Assembly (NCBI GenBank): GCA_943369485.1
Contig: CALRNH020000014.1
Span: forward strand, 1 to 64,000
Length of the DNA: 64,000 bases
Source: ATX-6F1 sp943369485
Lineage (GTDB): Bacteria; Cyanobacteriota; Cyanobacteriia; PCC-6307; Cyanobiaceae
Direction of reading: 5' to 3'
Shown here: positions 48,781-57,233 of the stretch, one piece after another
Layout of the letters: each line of letters begins with the position of its first letter
Numbering within the stretch: position 1 is the stretch's first letter
Position numbers and translations under genes: made by a program
The notes under the pieces: generated by a model
Told to the model about the DNA's origin: nothing
The model's database searches: none
The model's input: only the letters and a program-made list of their open reading frames with translations

Positions 48781-49977
48781 TCAGCGGTGGGGTTCGATGC
48801 CGACCGAGGCCCCTTTGGAGCCGCAGGCTCCTGGCTCCCCCTCAGGCGAATCCGAGCGGGGGGCGAGCTCGGAAACGGATTCGACCTCCTCATTGCTCAC
48901 CAGGGCGGCCATCTGGTGGCGGCTGACGATGATCACCCCGATCAGCACCGCCGTGGCCAGCCCCAGCCAGAGGAAGCGCATCTCAGCGTTGGCCAGCACC
49001 AGGGCCAGGGCCGCCAGCCACTGGGTGAAGGCATAGATCAGCACCACCGTGCGCCGGTGGCTGAAGCCCGCCCGCAGCAGTCGGTGGTGCAGGTGCCGTC
49101 GGTCGGGATAGAACGGGGAGCGGCCGGCGCTGAGGCGCCCCATGATCACCGCTGACATGTCGGCCAGGGGCAGCGAGAGAATCAGCAGCGGCAGCAGCAC
49201 GCTGACGGTGGTGAGCCCCTTGGCTGGCCCGACGATGCTGATCGAGGCCAGGGCGAAGCCGAGGAAATAGGAGCCCCCGTCGCCCATGAAGATCCGGGCG
49301 GGATTGAAGTTGTAGCGGAGGAATCCGAGGCAGGCGCCCGCCAGTGCCGCCGCCAGCACCCCTGCGGCGCTCTGATGGAGGCTGAAACTCACCGAGATCA
49401 GGCCAATGGCGGCGATGCCGCCCACCCCCGCCGCCAGGCCATCAAGCCCATCGAGCCAATTGATCGCATTGGTGATGCCCACCAGCCAGATCACCGTGGC
49501 CAGCAGGCTCAGGCCATCGGGCAGCCCGATCGCTCCGCTGCCTGGCCCTGCGGGGTTGAAGGGCAGATCGAGGGCACCGATGCGCACCCCCTGGCTCCAT
49601 ACGGCCATCGCCACCGCCACCTGGGCCGCCAACCGTGGCAGGGGCGGCAGGGCGAAGAGGTCGTCGCCCAGGCCGATCACGAAAAAACAGAGGGACCCCG
49701 CCAGGGTGGTCCAGATCAATTGGTCCTTGGCGGGCTCCAGGCTGCCGAACCAGCCCAGGCTCCACACCAGGGCCAGGGCCAGGGCGAAACCGGCGACGAT
49801 GCCGACACCCCCGAGGCGCACCATCGGAATGGTGTGTTGCTTGCGGGCATCGGGCTGGTCAATCAGCCCCCAACGGAGCCCCAAATGGCGCACCAGGGGC
49901 ACGATCACGGCGGTGAGCAGGGCCGCGCTCACGAAAGTGATCATCGCGACGGCAACAGGGTTGCTGGTGATCGTCAC
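48781..49977 (-). CDS. Undecaprenyl-phosphate GlcNAc-1-phosphate transferase (WecA/TagO-like)
   Basis: 398 residues, about eleven helices, of the polyprenyl-phosphate sugar-1-phosphate transferase family. Motifs: LIDQPDARKQHTIPMVRLGG near the start, the catalytic Asp pair after FVIGLGDDLFALPP, NAINWLDGLDGLAAGVGGIA, and YFLGFALASISIVG with MGDGGS before it and the HxHH signature RRHLHHRLLRAGFSHRRTVV. It starts O-antigen or teichoic-type glycans by linking GlcNAc-1-P to undecaprenyl phosphate. The C-terminal tail is charged and disordered. Upstream of cinA on the same strand, 19 bases apart. Confidence 0.88.
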   Translation of the reverse strand: MTITSNPVAVAMITFVSAALLTAVIVPLVRHLGLRWGLIDQPDARKQHTIPMVRLGGVGIVAGFALALALVWSLGWFGSLEPAKDQLIWTTLAGSLCFFVIGLGDDLFALPPLPRLAAQVAVAMAVWSQGVRIGALDLPFNPAGPGSGAIGLPDGLSLLATVIWLVGITNAINWLDGLDGLAAGVGGIAAIGLISVSFSLHQSAAGVLAAALAGACLGFLRYNFNPARIFMGDGGSYFLGFALASISIVGPAKGLTTVSVLLPLLILSLPLADMSAVIMGRLSAGRSPFYPDRRHLHHRLLRAGFSHRRTVVLIYAFTQWLAALALVLANAEMRFLWLGLATAVLIGVIIVSRHQMAALVSNEEVESVSELAPRSDSPEGEPGACGSKGASVGIEPHR

Positions 49978-50049
49978 GCGGGGGGGGAGGCAGGACTCCC
50001 GGTCGGGCCCGGGAAGCTCTCCGAAAGCTTAGGGACCCCTGGCGCCGCA

Positions 50050-51339
50050 TCAAACGCTCTGCAATTCACGCGAGCGGCCATAGAGGGGGAACCGGTTGGC
50101 CAGGGCCGCCACCCTTTCACGGCAACGCAGCTCGATGGAGGGATCTTCAGGCTGCTGAAGCCGGTCGGCAATCACATCGGCCACCTCGATGAAGGCCCCG
50201 GCGTCGAAGCCCCGGGTGGTGAGGGCAGCGCTGCCCAGCCGCAGGCCGCTGGTGACGAAGGGAGATTCGGGATCAAACGGCACCGTGTTCTTGTTGGCGG
50301 TGATGTTGATGTCACTCACCAGGGCGTCGGCCCGCTTGCCGGTGAGGCCCACCGAACGCAGATCAAGCAGCACGATGTGGTTGTCGGTGCCACCGGAGAC
50401 CACCCGGATCCCCCGCTCGATCAATCGGCCCGCCAGGGCCTGGGCATTGGACACCACCCTGGCGCTGTAGGCGCGGAAGGAGGGCTGAAGGGCCTCTCCG
50501 AAGGCCACGGCCTTGGCGGCGATCACGTGCTCCAGGGGCCCCCCCTGGCTGCCGGGAAACACAGCCTTGTCGAACTGCTTTCCGAACTCTGCATCGCCTG
50601 TGAGGATCAGGCCGCCGCGGGGGCCCCGCAGGGTCTTGTGGGTGGTGGTGGTGACGACGTGGCAGTGGGGAATGGGGCTGGGGTGGTCCCCCGTGGCCAC
50701 CAGGCCGGCGATGTGGGCCATGTCAGCGAGCAGATAGGCCCCCACCTCATCGGCGATGGCACGGAAGCCGGCGAAATCGATCGTGCGCGGGTAAGCGGAA
50801 TAGCCGCAGATGATCAGCTTGGGCCGGTGCTCAAGGGCCAGCTGGCGCACGGAAGCGAGGTTGATCTGTTCGGTGCTCGGATCCACGCCGTAGTGGAACG
50901 CCTTGAACCACTTGCCCGACACGTTCACCGGCGAGCCGTGGGTGAGGTGGCCGCCGTGGGAGAGGTCCATCCCCAGGATCGTGTCGCCGGGTTGGAGCAG
51001 GGCCAGAAAGACAGCGAAGTTGGCCTGGGCGCCACTGTGGGGCTGCACATTGGCCCAGGCGGCCCCGAACAGCTGCTTCGCCCGTTCAATCGCCAATTCC
51101 TCGATCGCGTCGACGTGCTCGCAACCGCCGTAGTAGCGCTTGTGGGGAAGGCCCTCGGCGTACTTGTTGGTGAGCACCGAGCCCTGGGCCTCCATCACCG
51201 CCTTGGAGGTGAAGTTCTCGCTGGCGATCAGCTCGAGATGGCTCTGCTGACGATGCAGCTCCTTGCCGATCAGGGCTGCAATGGCTGGGTCGGCGCTGGC
51301 CAACGACTGGTTGAGGGCCATGCCCGAGAGGTCCGCCAT
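50050..51339 (-). CDS. glyA: Serine hydroxymethyltransferase
   Basis: Exchanges serine and glycine with loading of tetrahydrofolate; main source of one-carbon units and part of photorespiratory recovery. 429 residues from the ATG at 51339 (a later ATG six codons on is possible). PLP enzyme with LIASENFTSKAVMEAQGSVL, TNKYAEGLPHKRYYGGCEHV, HGGHLTHGSPVNVSGK, and the PLP lysine in VTTTTHKTLRGPRGG. Complete and normal. Followed on the same strand by the WecA-like gene. Confidence 0.97.
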   Translation of the reverse strand: MADLSGMALNQSLASADPAIAALIGKELHRQQSHLELIASENFTSKAVMEAQGSVLTNKYAEGLPHKRYYGGCEHVDAIEELAIERAKQLFGAAWANVQPHSGAQANFAVFLALLQPGDTILGMDLSHGGHLTHGSPVNVSGKWFKAFHYGVDPSTEQINLASVRQLALEHRPKLIICGYSAYPRTIDFAGFRAIADEVGAYLLADMAHIAGLVATGDHPSPIPHCHVVTTTTHKTLRGPRGGLILTGDAEFGKQFDKAVFPGSQGGPLEHVIAAKAVAFGEALQPSFRAYSARVVSNAQALAGRLIERGIRVVSGGTDNHIVLLDLRSVGLTGKRADALVSDINITANKNTVPFDPESPFVTSGLRLGSAALTTRGFDAGAFIEVADVIADRLQQPEDPSIELRCRERVAALANRFPLYGRSRELQSV

Positions 51340-51438
51340 GGCTGTGCCGCCGCCGATGTCACCCGATCGTAAGGAGCCGCACCCCTCGCTGCCCCCCGCA
51401 GGGCCAGATCGAGAGTGGGCCGCAAGGTCAAAGCCCAT

Positions 51439-51461
51439 AAAAAACCGCCCCGGGGGGCGGT
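51439..51461 (-). terminator. Rho-independent terminator of tRNA-Arg
   Basis: ACCGCCCC / GGGGCGGT stem with a two-base loop and six T on the minus strand, 8 bases after the tRNA-Arg end. Confidence 0.88.
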
Positions 51462-51468
51462 TACCAAG

Positions 51469-51542
51469 CGCGCCTGGAGAGATTCGAACTCCCGACCCTC
51501 TGATCCGTAGTCAGATGCTCTAATCCGCTGAGCTACAAGCGC
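51469..51542 (-). tRNA. tRNA-Arg (anticodon ACG)
   Basis: 74-base cloverleaf on the minus strand: acceptor GCGCTTG/CAGGCGC, D stem GCTC/GAGC, anticodon stem TCTGA/TCAGA with loop CTACGGA (anticodon ACG, read as ICG after editing), T arm GGGAG-TTCGAAT-CTCTC, discriminator G. CCA is not encoded. Serves the CGN codons that dominate here. Confidence 0.95.
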
Positions 51543-51684
51543 TTGCTTCGCCATTCTTGACGCAGAGGGGGGCCATCCGTCAACTCCGCAGAGTGGCCAC
51601 CAACGGGGGTCCGCAGACTGAGCAGCGCAGACCGAGCGTCACAATCGGTTGATGCGCCCCGGTCCGCCAGGCGGGCCCTTCCCC

Positions 51685-51936
51685 ATGCCGATCCGCTGGT
51701 ACGGCCCCGCCGATCCCGCCGACCCCACCTACCGCCACTTCGAGCGGATCGTGAACCTCACCTTGCACGGGGCCCTGTTCGCGGCGGTGAACAGCGGTCT
51801 GTGGGTGGTGCAGGGGCTGAGGCACCCCTGGGGGCACCTGAACCTGCTGACCCTGGGCTGGGGCGTGGTGCTGGCGACCCAGCTGATTGTGGTGTTGAGC
51901 CTGCGGCCCCAGCCGGGCCAGGAGCCACCATCGTGA
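51685..51936 (+). CDS. 2TM-type small membrane protein
   Basis: 83 residues from the ATG at 51685 (frame open from 51649). Starts MPIRWYGPADPADPTYRHFE, then two helices (LTLHGALFAAVNSGLWVVQG and LNLLTLGWGVVLATQLIVVL) with a short H-P-W loop. The two helices with a short cytosolic turn recall the 2TM domain family of cyanobacteria, no known role. 22 bases upstream of the DUF3181 gene on the same strand. Confidence 0.7.
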   Translation: MPIRWYGPADPADPTYRHFERIVNLTLHGALFAAVNSGLWVVQGLRHPWGHLNLLTLGWGVVLATQLIVVLSLRPQPGQEPPS

Positions 51937-51958
51937 GAGCAAGACCGCCCGTTCTTCG

Positions 51959-52249
51959 ATGACCCTCAGCGCCGACCAGCTGCGCGACCTTCGCAACTCC
52001 CTGGCCGATCGGATCTACGTCCAGGTGGCCAGCTGGCATCTCTACCTGGGGGATGCGGGCCTGGCGGATGAACTGGCGGGTGAATGTGCCGCCCGGCTGG
52101 AGCTCGGGCCCGTGATCTGCGCCCGCCAGGCGCTTGAAGCCGTGCAGGTGTCGATCGGAGGCGGAAGCGGACGCCTGCCCCTCTCAAGGCTGGTCCCCGC
52201 AGGGCAATTGCAGGATCTCGAAGACGTCCTTCGGGACTTCCAGTCCTGA
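51959..52249 (+). CDS. DUF3181 family protein
   Basis: 96 residues, soluble: LRNSLADRIYVQVASWHLYL-GDAGLADELA then GPVICARQALEAVQVSIGGG and PLSRLVPAGQLQDLEDVLRD. The I-Y-x-x-V-A-x-W-H-L-Y-L segment fits DUF3181, a small family restricted to cyanobacteria. Nothing points to a function. Same strand as the 2TM protein and probably co-transcribed. Confidence 0.75.
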   Translation: MTLSADQLRDLRNSLADRIYVQVASWHLYLGDAGLADELAGECAARLELGPVICARQALEAVQVSIGGGSGRLPLSRLVPAGQLQDLEDVLRDFQS

Positions 52250-52351
52250 ACCAACGCCCGCCCAGGGCTCGTGGTTGGTTCGTTCCGGAGCTCCCCTGCC
52301 GGGGGCTGGCAGCGGAGCGACCGATAGGGTGGCGCCACCTGCAGAGCTTCC

Positions 52352-52621
52352 GTGCTGGTGATCGAGGTGACGAACGCCCGCGAGGTGGTCCGCCAGCGCA
52401 TCGGACGGCTGGGCAGCCGCCTGATCGGCAAGGTGGTGGACGCGGAAGCCCAGGTGGAGCGGGCCCTGATCCAGGAGCTTGAATCGGCCTTTCGGGACTT
52501 CGGCATCGAAGCCCGCATCTTCTCGGTGGATGGCCCCCAGATGATGGGCCGCAGTCACCTGGAGATCCCGGTGCAGGTGCGCGAGGAACGCGTGGTGCGT
52601 CTGGCCGACGGCAACCCCTAG
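52352..52621 (+). CDS. Conserved hypothetical protein
   Basis: 89 residues from a GTG at 52352: VIEVTNAREVVRQRIGRLGS, RLIGKVVDAEAQVERALIQE, LESAFRDFGIEARIFSVDGP, QMMGRSHLEIPVQVREERVV. Alternating strand/helix/strand pattern of a small alpha-beta protein; no family I can name. The frame is well kept (third-base GC like neighbours). Its TAG is directly adjacent to the TAA of murJ on the other strand, with no base between. Confidence 0.7.
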   Translation: MLVIEVTNAREVVRQRIGRLGSRLIGKVVDAEAQVERALIQELESAFRDFGIEARIFSVDGPQMMGRSHLEIPVQVREERVVRLADGNP

Positions 52622-54244
52622 TTACCGCCCGCTGACCAGCGCCAGCAGTCGGCTGCGCAGATCAACCGTGAGCTGGCGGGCCTCGGGAACGCCGATGGCG
52701 CTGGCCAGGGCCCCGTAGACCAGCAGGCCCACAGCACCACAGAGACTGGTTTCCAGCAGCCGTCCGATCAGGTGAGCTGGCCAGGCCACGGCCACCGAGA
52801 GCCCCCAGGCCACCAGACCAGCGGCGGTTGCCGCAGCCAGCATCAGCAGGCTGTCACGGCCCCAGGTGCGCAGGGGCAGACCCCCCAGCCGCTTCTGCAG
52901 GGCCAGGAGCAGCCCCAGGCAGGTGATCAGGTTCACCGCCACCGTGGCCAGCACGAGACCTGGGGCGCCGAAATTGAGGGCCGACAACTGCAGGCCCCAG
53001 GGGGTGGGGCCACCCACCAGGGTCCAGTCGAAGACCACATTCAGGCCGATGCCCGCCATCGACCAGCGGAAGGGGGTGACGCCATCGCCGAGGGCGTAGA
53101 AGACCCGCACGACCACATCCCGCCCCAGGTAGGCCGGCATGCCCACCCCATAGGCCATCAGCAACCCCGTGACCAGGGCCGTCGCCCCGGCATTGAAGGC
53201 GCCCCGCTGGTAGACCAGCGCCACGATCGGCCCGGCCAGGGCGATGAACAACGCCCCCAAAGGCAGCATGCTCGCGGTGGAGAGCATCAACCCCTGGCGG
53301 ATGCGGCCGATCAGCTCAGGCCGGTCCTGCGGCGCCGTGAGCCGGGCGAACACGGGCAGAAGCGGCACCAGCAGGGCATTGGAGAGCAGCCCCAGGGGCG
53401 TCTGCACCAGCAGACCCGCGTAGCCGAGGCCCGCCGCCGCCCCGAGGATTCCTGAGGCGAAGAACAGATCGGTGAAAACATTGATCTGCAGCATCCCCGA
53501 GGAGAGGGTGGCCGGCCCCATCACCTGCAGCACCTCCCGCACCCCCTCATGGCGCCAGTCCCAGACCAGGCGGAGCTGGCCGAGCCCCTGACGAGCGAGG
53601 GCCGGCAACTGGATCAGCCATTGCAGCACCGCCCCCAGCAGGGTCGAGCCCGCCAGAACCGCCCCCCCCAGCAGCGCCTTGTCGGGGGCGGCGATCGTGG
53701 GCCCCAGCTGCCACCAGAGGATCCCCAGGCCACCGATCACCGCCACGCTCGACAGCAGCGGGCTCACCGAGGGCAGCCAGAACTCATCGGCGGCGTTGAG
53801 CGCGCCGAAGCCGAGGCCGATCAGACCCGCGAACAGGGCCATCGGGGCCATCCAGCGCAGCTGGATCACGGCGTTGGCGTGGATGTCCGGCGCCAGGGCC
53901 GGCCCCACCAGCCGGATCAGGGGATCGGCGGCCAGCACCAGCACGATCGTCACCCCGATCAGAGCCACCCCCACCAGGGAGTTGATCGCCGCGAGCACAT
54001 GCGCCCCTTCGGCGCGGGGACGCCGGGCCAACACGCTGACCATGGCGCTGTGGAACGGCCCGTTGATGCCCCCCAGCAGGATCAGCAGGAACCCCGGCAG
54101 CACGTAGGCGTAGTTGTAGGCGTCATAGGCCGCTCCCACCCCGAAGGCGGCGGCGATCACCTGCTGGCGAACCAGGCCAGCCACCTTGCTCAGGGCCGTC
54201 GCCACCGCAACGATCAGGGCGATGCGGCGCAGGGACTTCGCCAT
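52622..54244 (-). CDS. murJ: Lipid II flippase MurJ
   Basis: Moves lipid II across the plasma membrane for wall synthesis. 540 residues from the ATG at 54244, fourteen helices expected. Motifs: AKSLRRIALIVAVATALSKV-AGLVRQQVIAAAFGVGAAYD-AYNYAYVLPGFL and LPVFARLTAPQDRPELIGRI, plus YQRGAFNAGATALVTGLLMA, as in MOP/MviN proteins. The longer frame is antisense to sfsA. Divergent from sfsA, 68 bases apart. Confidence 0.94.
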   Translation of the reverse strand: MAKSLRRIALIVAVATALSKVAGLVRQQVIAAAFGVGAAYDAYNYAYVLPGFLLILLGGINGPFHSAMVSVLARRPRAEGAHVLAAINSLVGVALIGVTIVLVLAADPLIRLVGPALAPDIHANAVIQLRWMAPMALFAGLIGLGFGALNAADEFWLPSVSPLLSSVAVIGGLGILWWQLGPTIAAPDKALLGGAVLAGSTLLGAVLQWLIQLPALARQGLGQLRLVWDWRHEGVREVLQVMGPATLSSGMLQINVFTDLFFASGILGAAAGLGYAGLLVQTPLGLLSNALLVPLLPVFARLTAPQDRPELIGRIRQGLMLSTASMLPLGALFIALAGPIVALVYQRGAFNAGATALVTGLLMAYGVGMPAYLGRDVVVRVFYALGDGVTPFRWSMAGIGLNVVFDWTLVGGPTPWGLQLSALNFGAPGLVLATVAVNLITCLGLLLALQKRLGGLPLRTWGRDSLLMLAAATAAGLVAWGLSVAVAWPAHLIGRLLETSLCGAVGLLVYGALASAIGVPEARQLTVDLRSRLLALVSGR

Positions 54245-54312
54245 CAGGTACTGACCGCCGGCCGCACAGTTCGGCTGATTCTCCACCGTGCACCCTCGTT
54301 CGAACCAAGCCC

Positions 54313-55101
54313 ATGGCTCCGCCCCCCCGCTCCCAGCGCTCCAAAACCACCTCCAGCACACCCGTGCTGGCCCTGGAGGGCCTGGTGGAAGGGACCCTGA
54401 TCCGGCGCTACAAGCGCTTCCTGGCGGACATCGAACTCGCCGATGGCCAGCTGGTGACGGCCCACTGCCCCAACACAGGCCCGATGACCGGCGTACTGAT
54501 CCCCGGCGGCCGCGTGCGGCTTCGCCACGACCCCAGGCCCGAGCGCAAGCTGGCCTGGACCTGGGAGCAGGCGGAGGTGCCCGGGGCCGATGGAAGCCCC
54601 TGCTGGGTGGGGGTGAACACGGCCCTGCCCAACCGCCTGGTGCGGGCGACGATCGAGGCGGGCTTACTGGAGCCCTGGCTGGGGCCGATCGGCGCCATCC
54701 GGCCCGAGGTGGCCTACGGCGCCGGAAAGCGCAGCCGCATCGATCTGCTGCTGACGCCCAGCGAAGGGGCCCCGGACCCGCGGCCGATCTACGTGGAGGT
54801 GAAGAACACCACCTGGAGAGAGGGCACCCTGGCCCTCTTCCCCGACACCGTCACCGAGCGGGGCCAAAAGCATCTGGTGGAACTCACTGATCTGTTGCCC
54901 GAGGCCCGCGGGGTGCTGGTGCCCTGCCTTAGCCGCGCCGACGTTGATCGGTTCGCTCCGGGCGATGCCGCAGACCCGCGCTATGGCGAGCTGTTCCGGC
55001 AGGCCCAGACTGCCGGCGTGGAGGTGTTGCCCTGCCGCTACCGCTTCAGCGCCGAGGCCGTGCACTGGCTCGGCCTGGCGAACCTGGATGTTCAGACGTG
55101 A
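54313..55101 (+). CDS. sfsA: Sugar fermentation stimulation protein homologue SfsA
   Basis: 262 residues: LVEGTLIRRYKRFLADIELA, VTAHCPNTGPMTGVLIPGGR-VRL, NRLVRATIEAGLL, RPEVAYGAGKRSRIDLLLTP and PIYVEVKNTTWREGTLALFP-DTVTERGQKHLVELT. The P-D-x-x-T-x-R-G-x-K-H-L-x-E-L pattern is the SfsA nuclease-like fold. A DNA-binding activity was shown in E. coli, but the role in cyanobacteria is unknown. About 20 residues of disordered N-terminus are additional. Convergent with the DUF4278 gene by 10 bases. Confidence 0.93.
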   Translation: MAPPPRSQRSKTTSSTPVLALEGLVEGTLIRRYKRFLADIELADGQLVTAHCPNTGPMTGVLIPGGRVRLRHDPRPERKLAWTWEQAEVPGADGSPCWVGVNTALPNRLVRATIEAGLLEPWLGPIGAIRPEVAYGAGKRSRIDLLLTPSEGAPDPRPIYVEVKNTTWREGTLALFPDTVTERGQKHLVELTDLLPEARGVLVPCLSRADVDRFAPGDAADPRYGELFRQAQTAGVEVLPCRYRFSAEAVHWLGLANLDVQT

Positions 55102-55283
55102 TGGTGGTAGGTAAGGCCCCGGTAGTGCAGTTCCACATCGGGGTCGACTGCCGCAGGCTCATGCCGCAGGGGAGCGTCATAGTGCTGACCTCGGTAGACG
55201 TGCTCCACCGGATGGGCCGAAGGCTGGGGATGAACGGAGCGGTCGTGGGCGACGCCGCGGTAAGAAAGCTTGGTGCTGGCCAT
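55092..55283 (-). CDS. DUF4278 family protein with YRG repeats
   Basis: 63 residues from the ATG at 55283. Three copies of Y-R-G-x-x-(H/Y) (LSYRGVAHD, VYRGQHYD, HYRGLTYH) with His/Pro-rich links, the DUF4278 pattern of cyanobacteria. Small, basic, no signal or helix of membrane type; function unknown. Its 3' end overlaps sfsA by 10 bases. Confidence 0.85.
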   Translation of the reverse strand: MASTKLSYRGVAHDRSVHPQPSAHPVEHVYRGQHYDAPLRHEPAAVDPDVELHYRGLTYHHHV

Positions 55284-55564
55284 GGTTTCGGGCTCGGAAG
55301 AGGGGACTGCCACCCGCCAATGGCAGGTGCCGCTTCGCGTGAAGGAGCGTTGCTTTGCCTCGCGGTGGCTACTTCCAGCAGGCCTTGCCCCGAGGGGAGC
55401 CTGGTCAACGGTTGATCCTTCAAAACTTTTGTAGCGCCATCCGACTGTTCACCGCGAACGATTCAAGGATCCCTTCGCACTCCTTCACACCGTGATGGTT
55501 CGGCTCGGCGCCCGAAGCTCCTGGGCAGGCCTGTGATCGAACCCGGAGTCGGTCCGGATTATTG

Positions 55565-55578
55565 GTAGCGATTTGTAC
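55565..55578 (+). promoter_or_regulatory. NtcA box upstream of amt
   Basis: GTAGCGATTTGTAC at 55565-55578 is an exact GTA-N8-TAC match. A clear TA-N3-T element at the usual 20-24 bases downstream (55599-55608) is not visible, the best being a weak GATCGT. The site lies 85 bases before the preferred amt start. The rest of the interval 55284-55662 has no gene I can support. Confidence 0.8.
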
Positions 55579-55662
55579 ACGATGAGCCAGAAAGTGGATC
55601 GATCGTCACAACCCAGTGATGGCAAGAAGCCATCTCTTCCACTGTTTATTGATGTTTTCACC

Positions 55663-57123
55663 ATGACGCTCGCCTTCCAAGGGCCAAAACGCCGAAAACC
55701 GAAACGACTCATGGAAGCCAGCCTGCTGGAGGCTCCCCTCCAGCTGATGCGCAGCATCCGCGGGCTTTCCTCCCGGCAGGGACTGATCTGGCTGGCCTGT
55801 GTGCCCGTTGCCCTGTTCGGTCTGGGGGTGTTCAACCTGGCGGCCCACGCCGCTGAACTGCCCGCACTGACACCGGCGTTCCTGATCAACAATCTCTGGC
55901 TGCTGATCGCCGCCATTCTGGTGATCTTCATGAACGCCGGCTTCGCCATGGTGGAGGCAGGGATGTGTCGGCAGAAGAACGCCGTCAACATCCTGGCCAA
56001 GAACCTGATCGTGTTCGCCCTGGCCGCCAGCGCCTACTGGTTGATCGGCTACTCCTTGATGTACGGCTCGGCCGTCATCCCGGGCTGGCTGTTCTTCGGC
56101 AAGGGCGGTCCCTTCGGCCTGTTCTTCGATCCAGCCGTCACCCCCCAGATGGTCACGGACGGTTCACTGGTGCCCAGTGTCGACTTCCTCTTCCAGGTGG
56201 CCTTCGCCGGCACCGCCGCCACGATCGTCTCGGGACTGGTGGCCGAGCGGATCAAGTTCGGGGAGTTCGTGGTGTTCTCGTTGATTCTGGTGGCCTTCAT
56301 CTATCCGATCGCCGGCAGCTGGAAATGGAACGCTGACGGCTGGCTCAACCAGCTGGGCTTCATCGACTTCGCTGGCTCCACCCTTGTTCATTCGGTGGGC
56401 GCCTGGGCGGGCGTTGTGGGGGCGATCATCCTCGGCCCGAGGGTCGGCAAGTTCGTCCAGGGCGAGACCCAGGCCATCCCTGGCCACAACATGGCCCTCG
56501 GCACGCTCGGCTGCCTGATCCTCTGGATCGGCTGGTACGGGTTCAACCCGGGTTCCGTGTTGTCGATGAACGAAACCGTTCCCTACATCGCCGTCACCAC
56601 AACCCTTGGGGCCGCAGGCGGTGGCATCGCCGGCACCCTGGTCTCCCAGCTGAAATCAGGCAAGCCCGACCTCACGATGACCATCAACGGCATCCTGGCT
56701 GGCCTGGTGGGCATCACCGCCGGCTGCGACGGCTTTTCGATGCCCGCCGCCTGGGTGGTGGGCTTCATCGCCGGCACCATCGTGGTCTTTTCGGTCAGCT
56801 TCATCGATAGCCTCAACATCGATGATCCGGTGGGCGCCTGGTCCGTGCATGGCACCTGCGGCATCTGGGGCACCCTGGCGGTCGGTCTGTTCAACACCGA
56901 CAAGGGCCTGCTGACCGGCCATGGCTTCAGCCAGCTCGGCCTTCAGTTCATCGGCGTCATGGCCTATGGCCTGTTCGCCGCCATCACCGCCTGGATCGCC
57001 TGGTCGGTGCTGGGAGCCCTCTCCGGTGGGATCCGTGTGACCGAGAAGGAAGAGGCCGAGGGTCTCGACATCGGCGAGCACGGTATGGAGGCTTACCCCG
57101 ACTTCGTCTCAACCACCAGCTGA
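55663..57123 (+). CDS. amt: Ammonium transporter Amt
   Basis: Channel taking up NH4+/NH3, main nitrogen scavenger under low ammonium. 486 residues from the ATG at 55663; starts at 55573 (TTG) would fall inside the NtcA box and 55711 (ATG) is the other choice. Signal sequence (LIWLACVPVALFGLGVFNLA-AHAA), eleven helices, and Amt motifs VEAGMCRQKNAVNILAKNLI, FDFAGSTLVHSVGAWAG-like DFAGSTLVHSVGAWAGVVGA, LWIGWYGFNPGS and the pore His in DDPVGAWSVHGTCGIWGTLA. Controlled by NtcA if the box upstream acts as elsewhere. Confidence 0.94.
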   Translation: MTLAFQGPKRRKPKRLMEASLLEAPLQLMRSIRGLSSRQGLIWLACVPVALFGLGVFNLAAHAAELPALTPAFLINNLWLLIAAILVIFMNAGFAMVEAGMCRQKNAVNILAKNLIVFALAASAYWLIGYSLMYGSAVIPGWLFFGKGGPFGLFFDPAVTPQMVTDGSLVPSVDFLFQVAFAGTAATIVSGLVAERIKFGEFVVFSLILVAFIYPIAGSWKWNADGWLNQLGFIDFAGSTLVHSVGAWAGVVGAIILGPRVGKFVQGETQAIPGHNMALGTLGCLILWIGWYGFNPGSVLSMNETVPYIAVTTTLGAAGGGIAGTLVSQLKSGKPDLTMTINGILAGLVGITAGCDGFSMPAAWVVGFIAGTIVVFSVSFIDSLNIDDPVGAWSVHGTCGIWGTLAVGLFNTDKGLLTGHGFSQLGLQFIGVMAYGLFAAITAWIAWSVLGALSGGIRVTEKEEAEGLDIGEHGMEAYPDFVSTTS

Positions 57124-57152
57124 GCAGGTCCCTGCTCGTTGTTTCCCTGTTG

Positions 57153-57179
57153 ACCCGCGGCTTCCGCCGCGGGTTTTTT
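57153..57179 (+). terminator. Rho-independent terminator of amt
   Basis: ACCCGCGGC / GCCGCGGGT perfect 9-bp stem with loop TTCC, six T, 29 bases after the amt stop and before ispH. Confidence 0.9.
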
Positions 57180-57233
57180 CGTCCGCGCGGCCGGCGGTCC
57201 CCATAGAGTCGGCAGCAGCCCTGCCTTGACCAC

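Noticed and set aside
49375..51372. A 665-codon plus-strand open frame across glyA and the WecA-like gene
   Set aside because: Antisense to two certain genes, composed mainly of His, Gly, Gln and Ala, with no recognisable domain.
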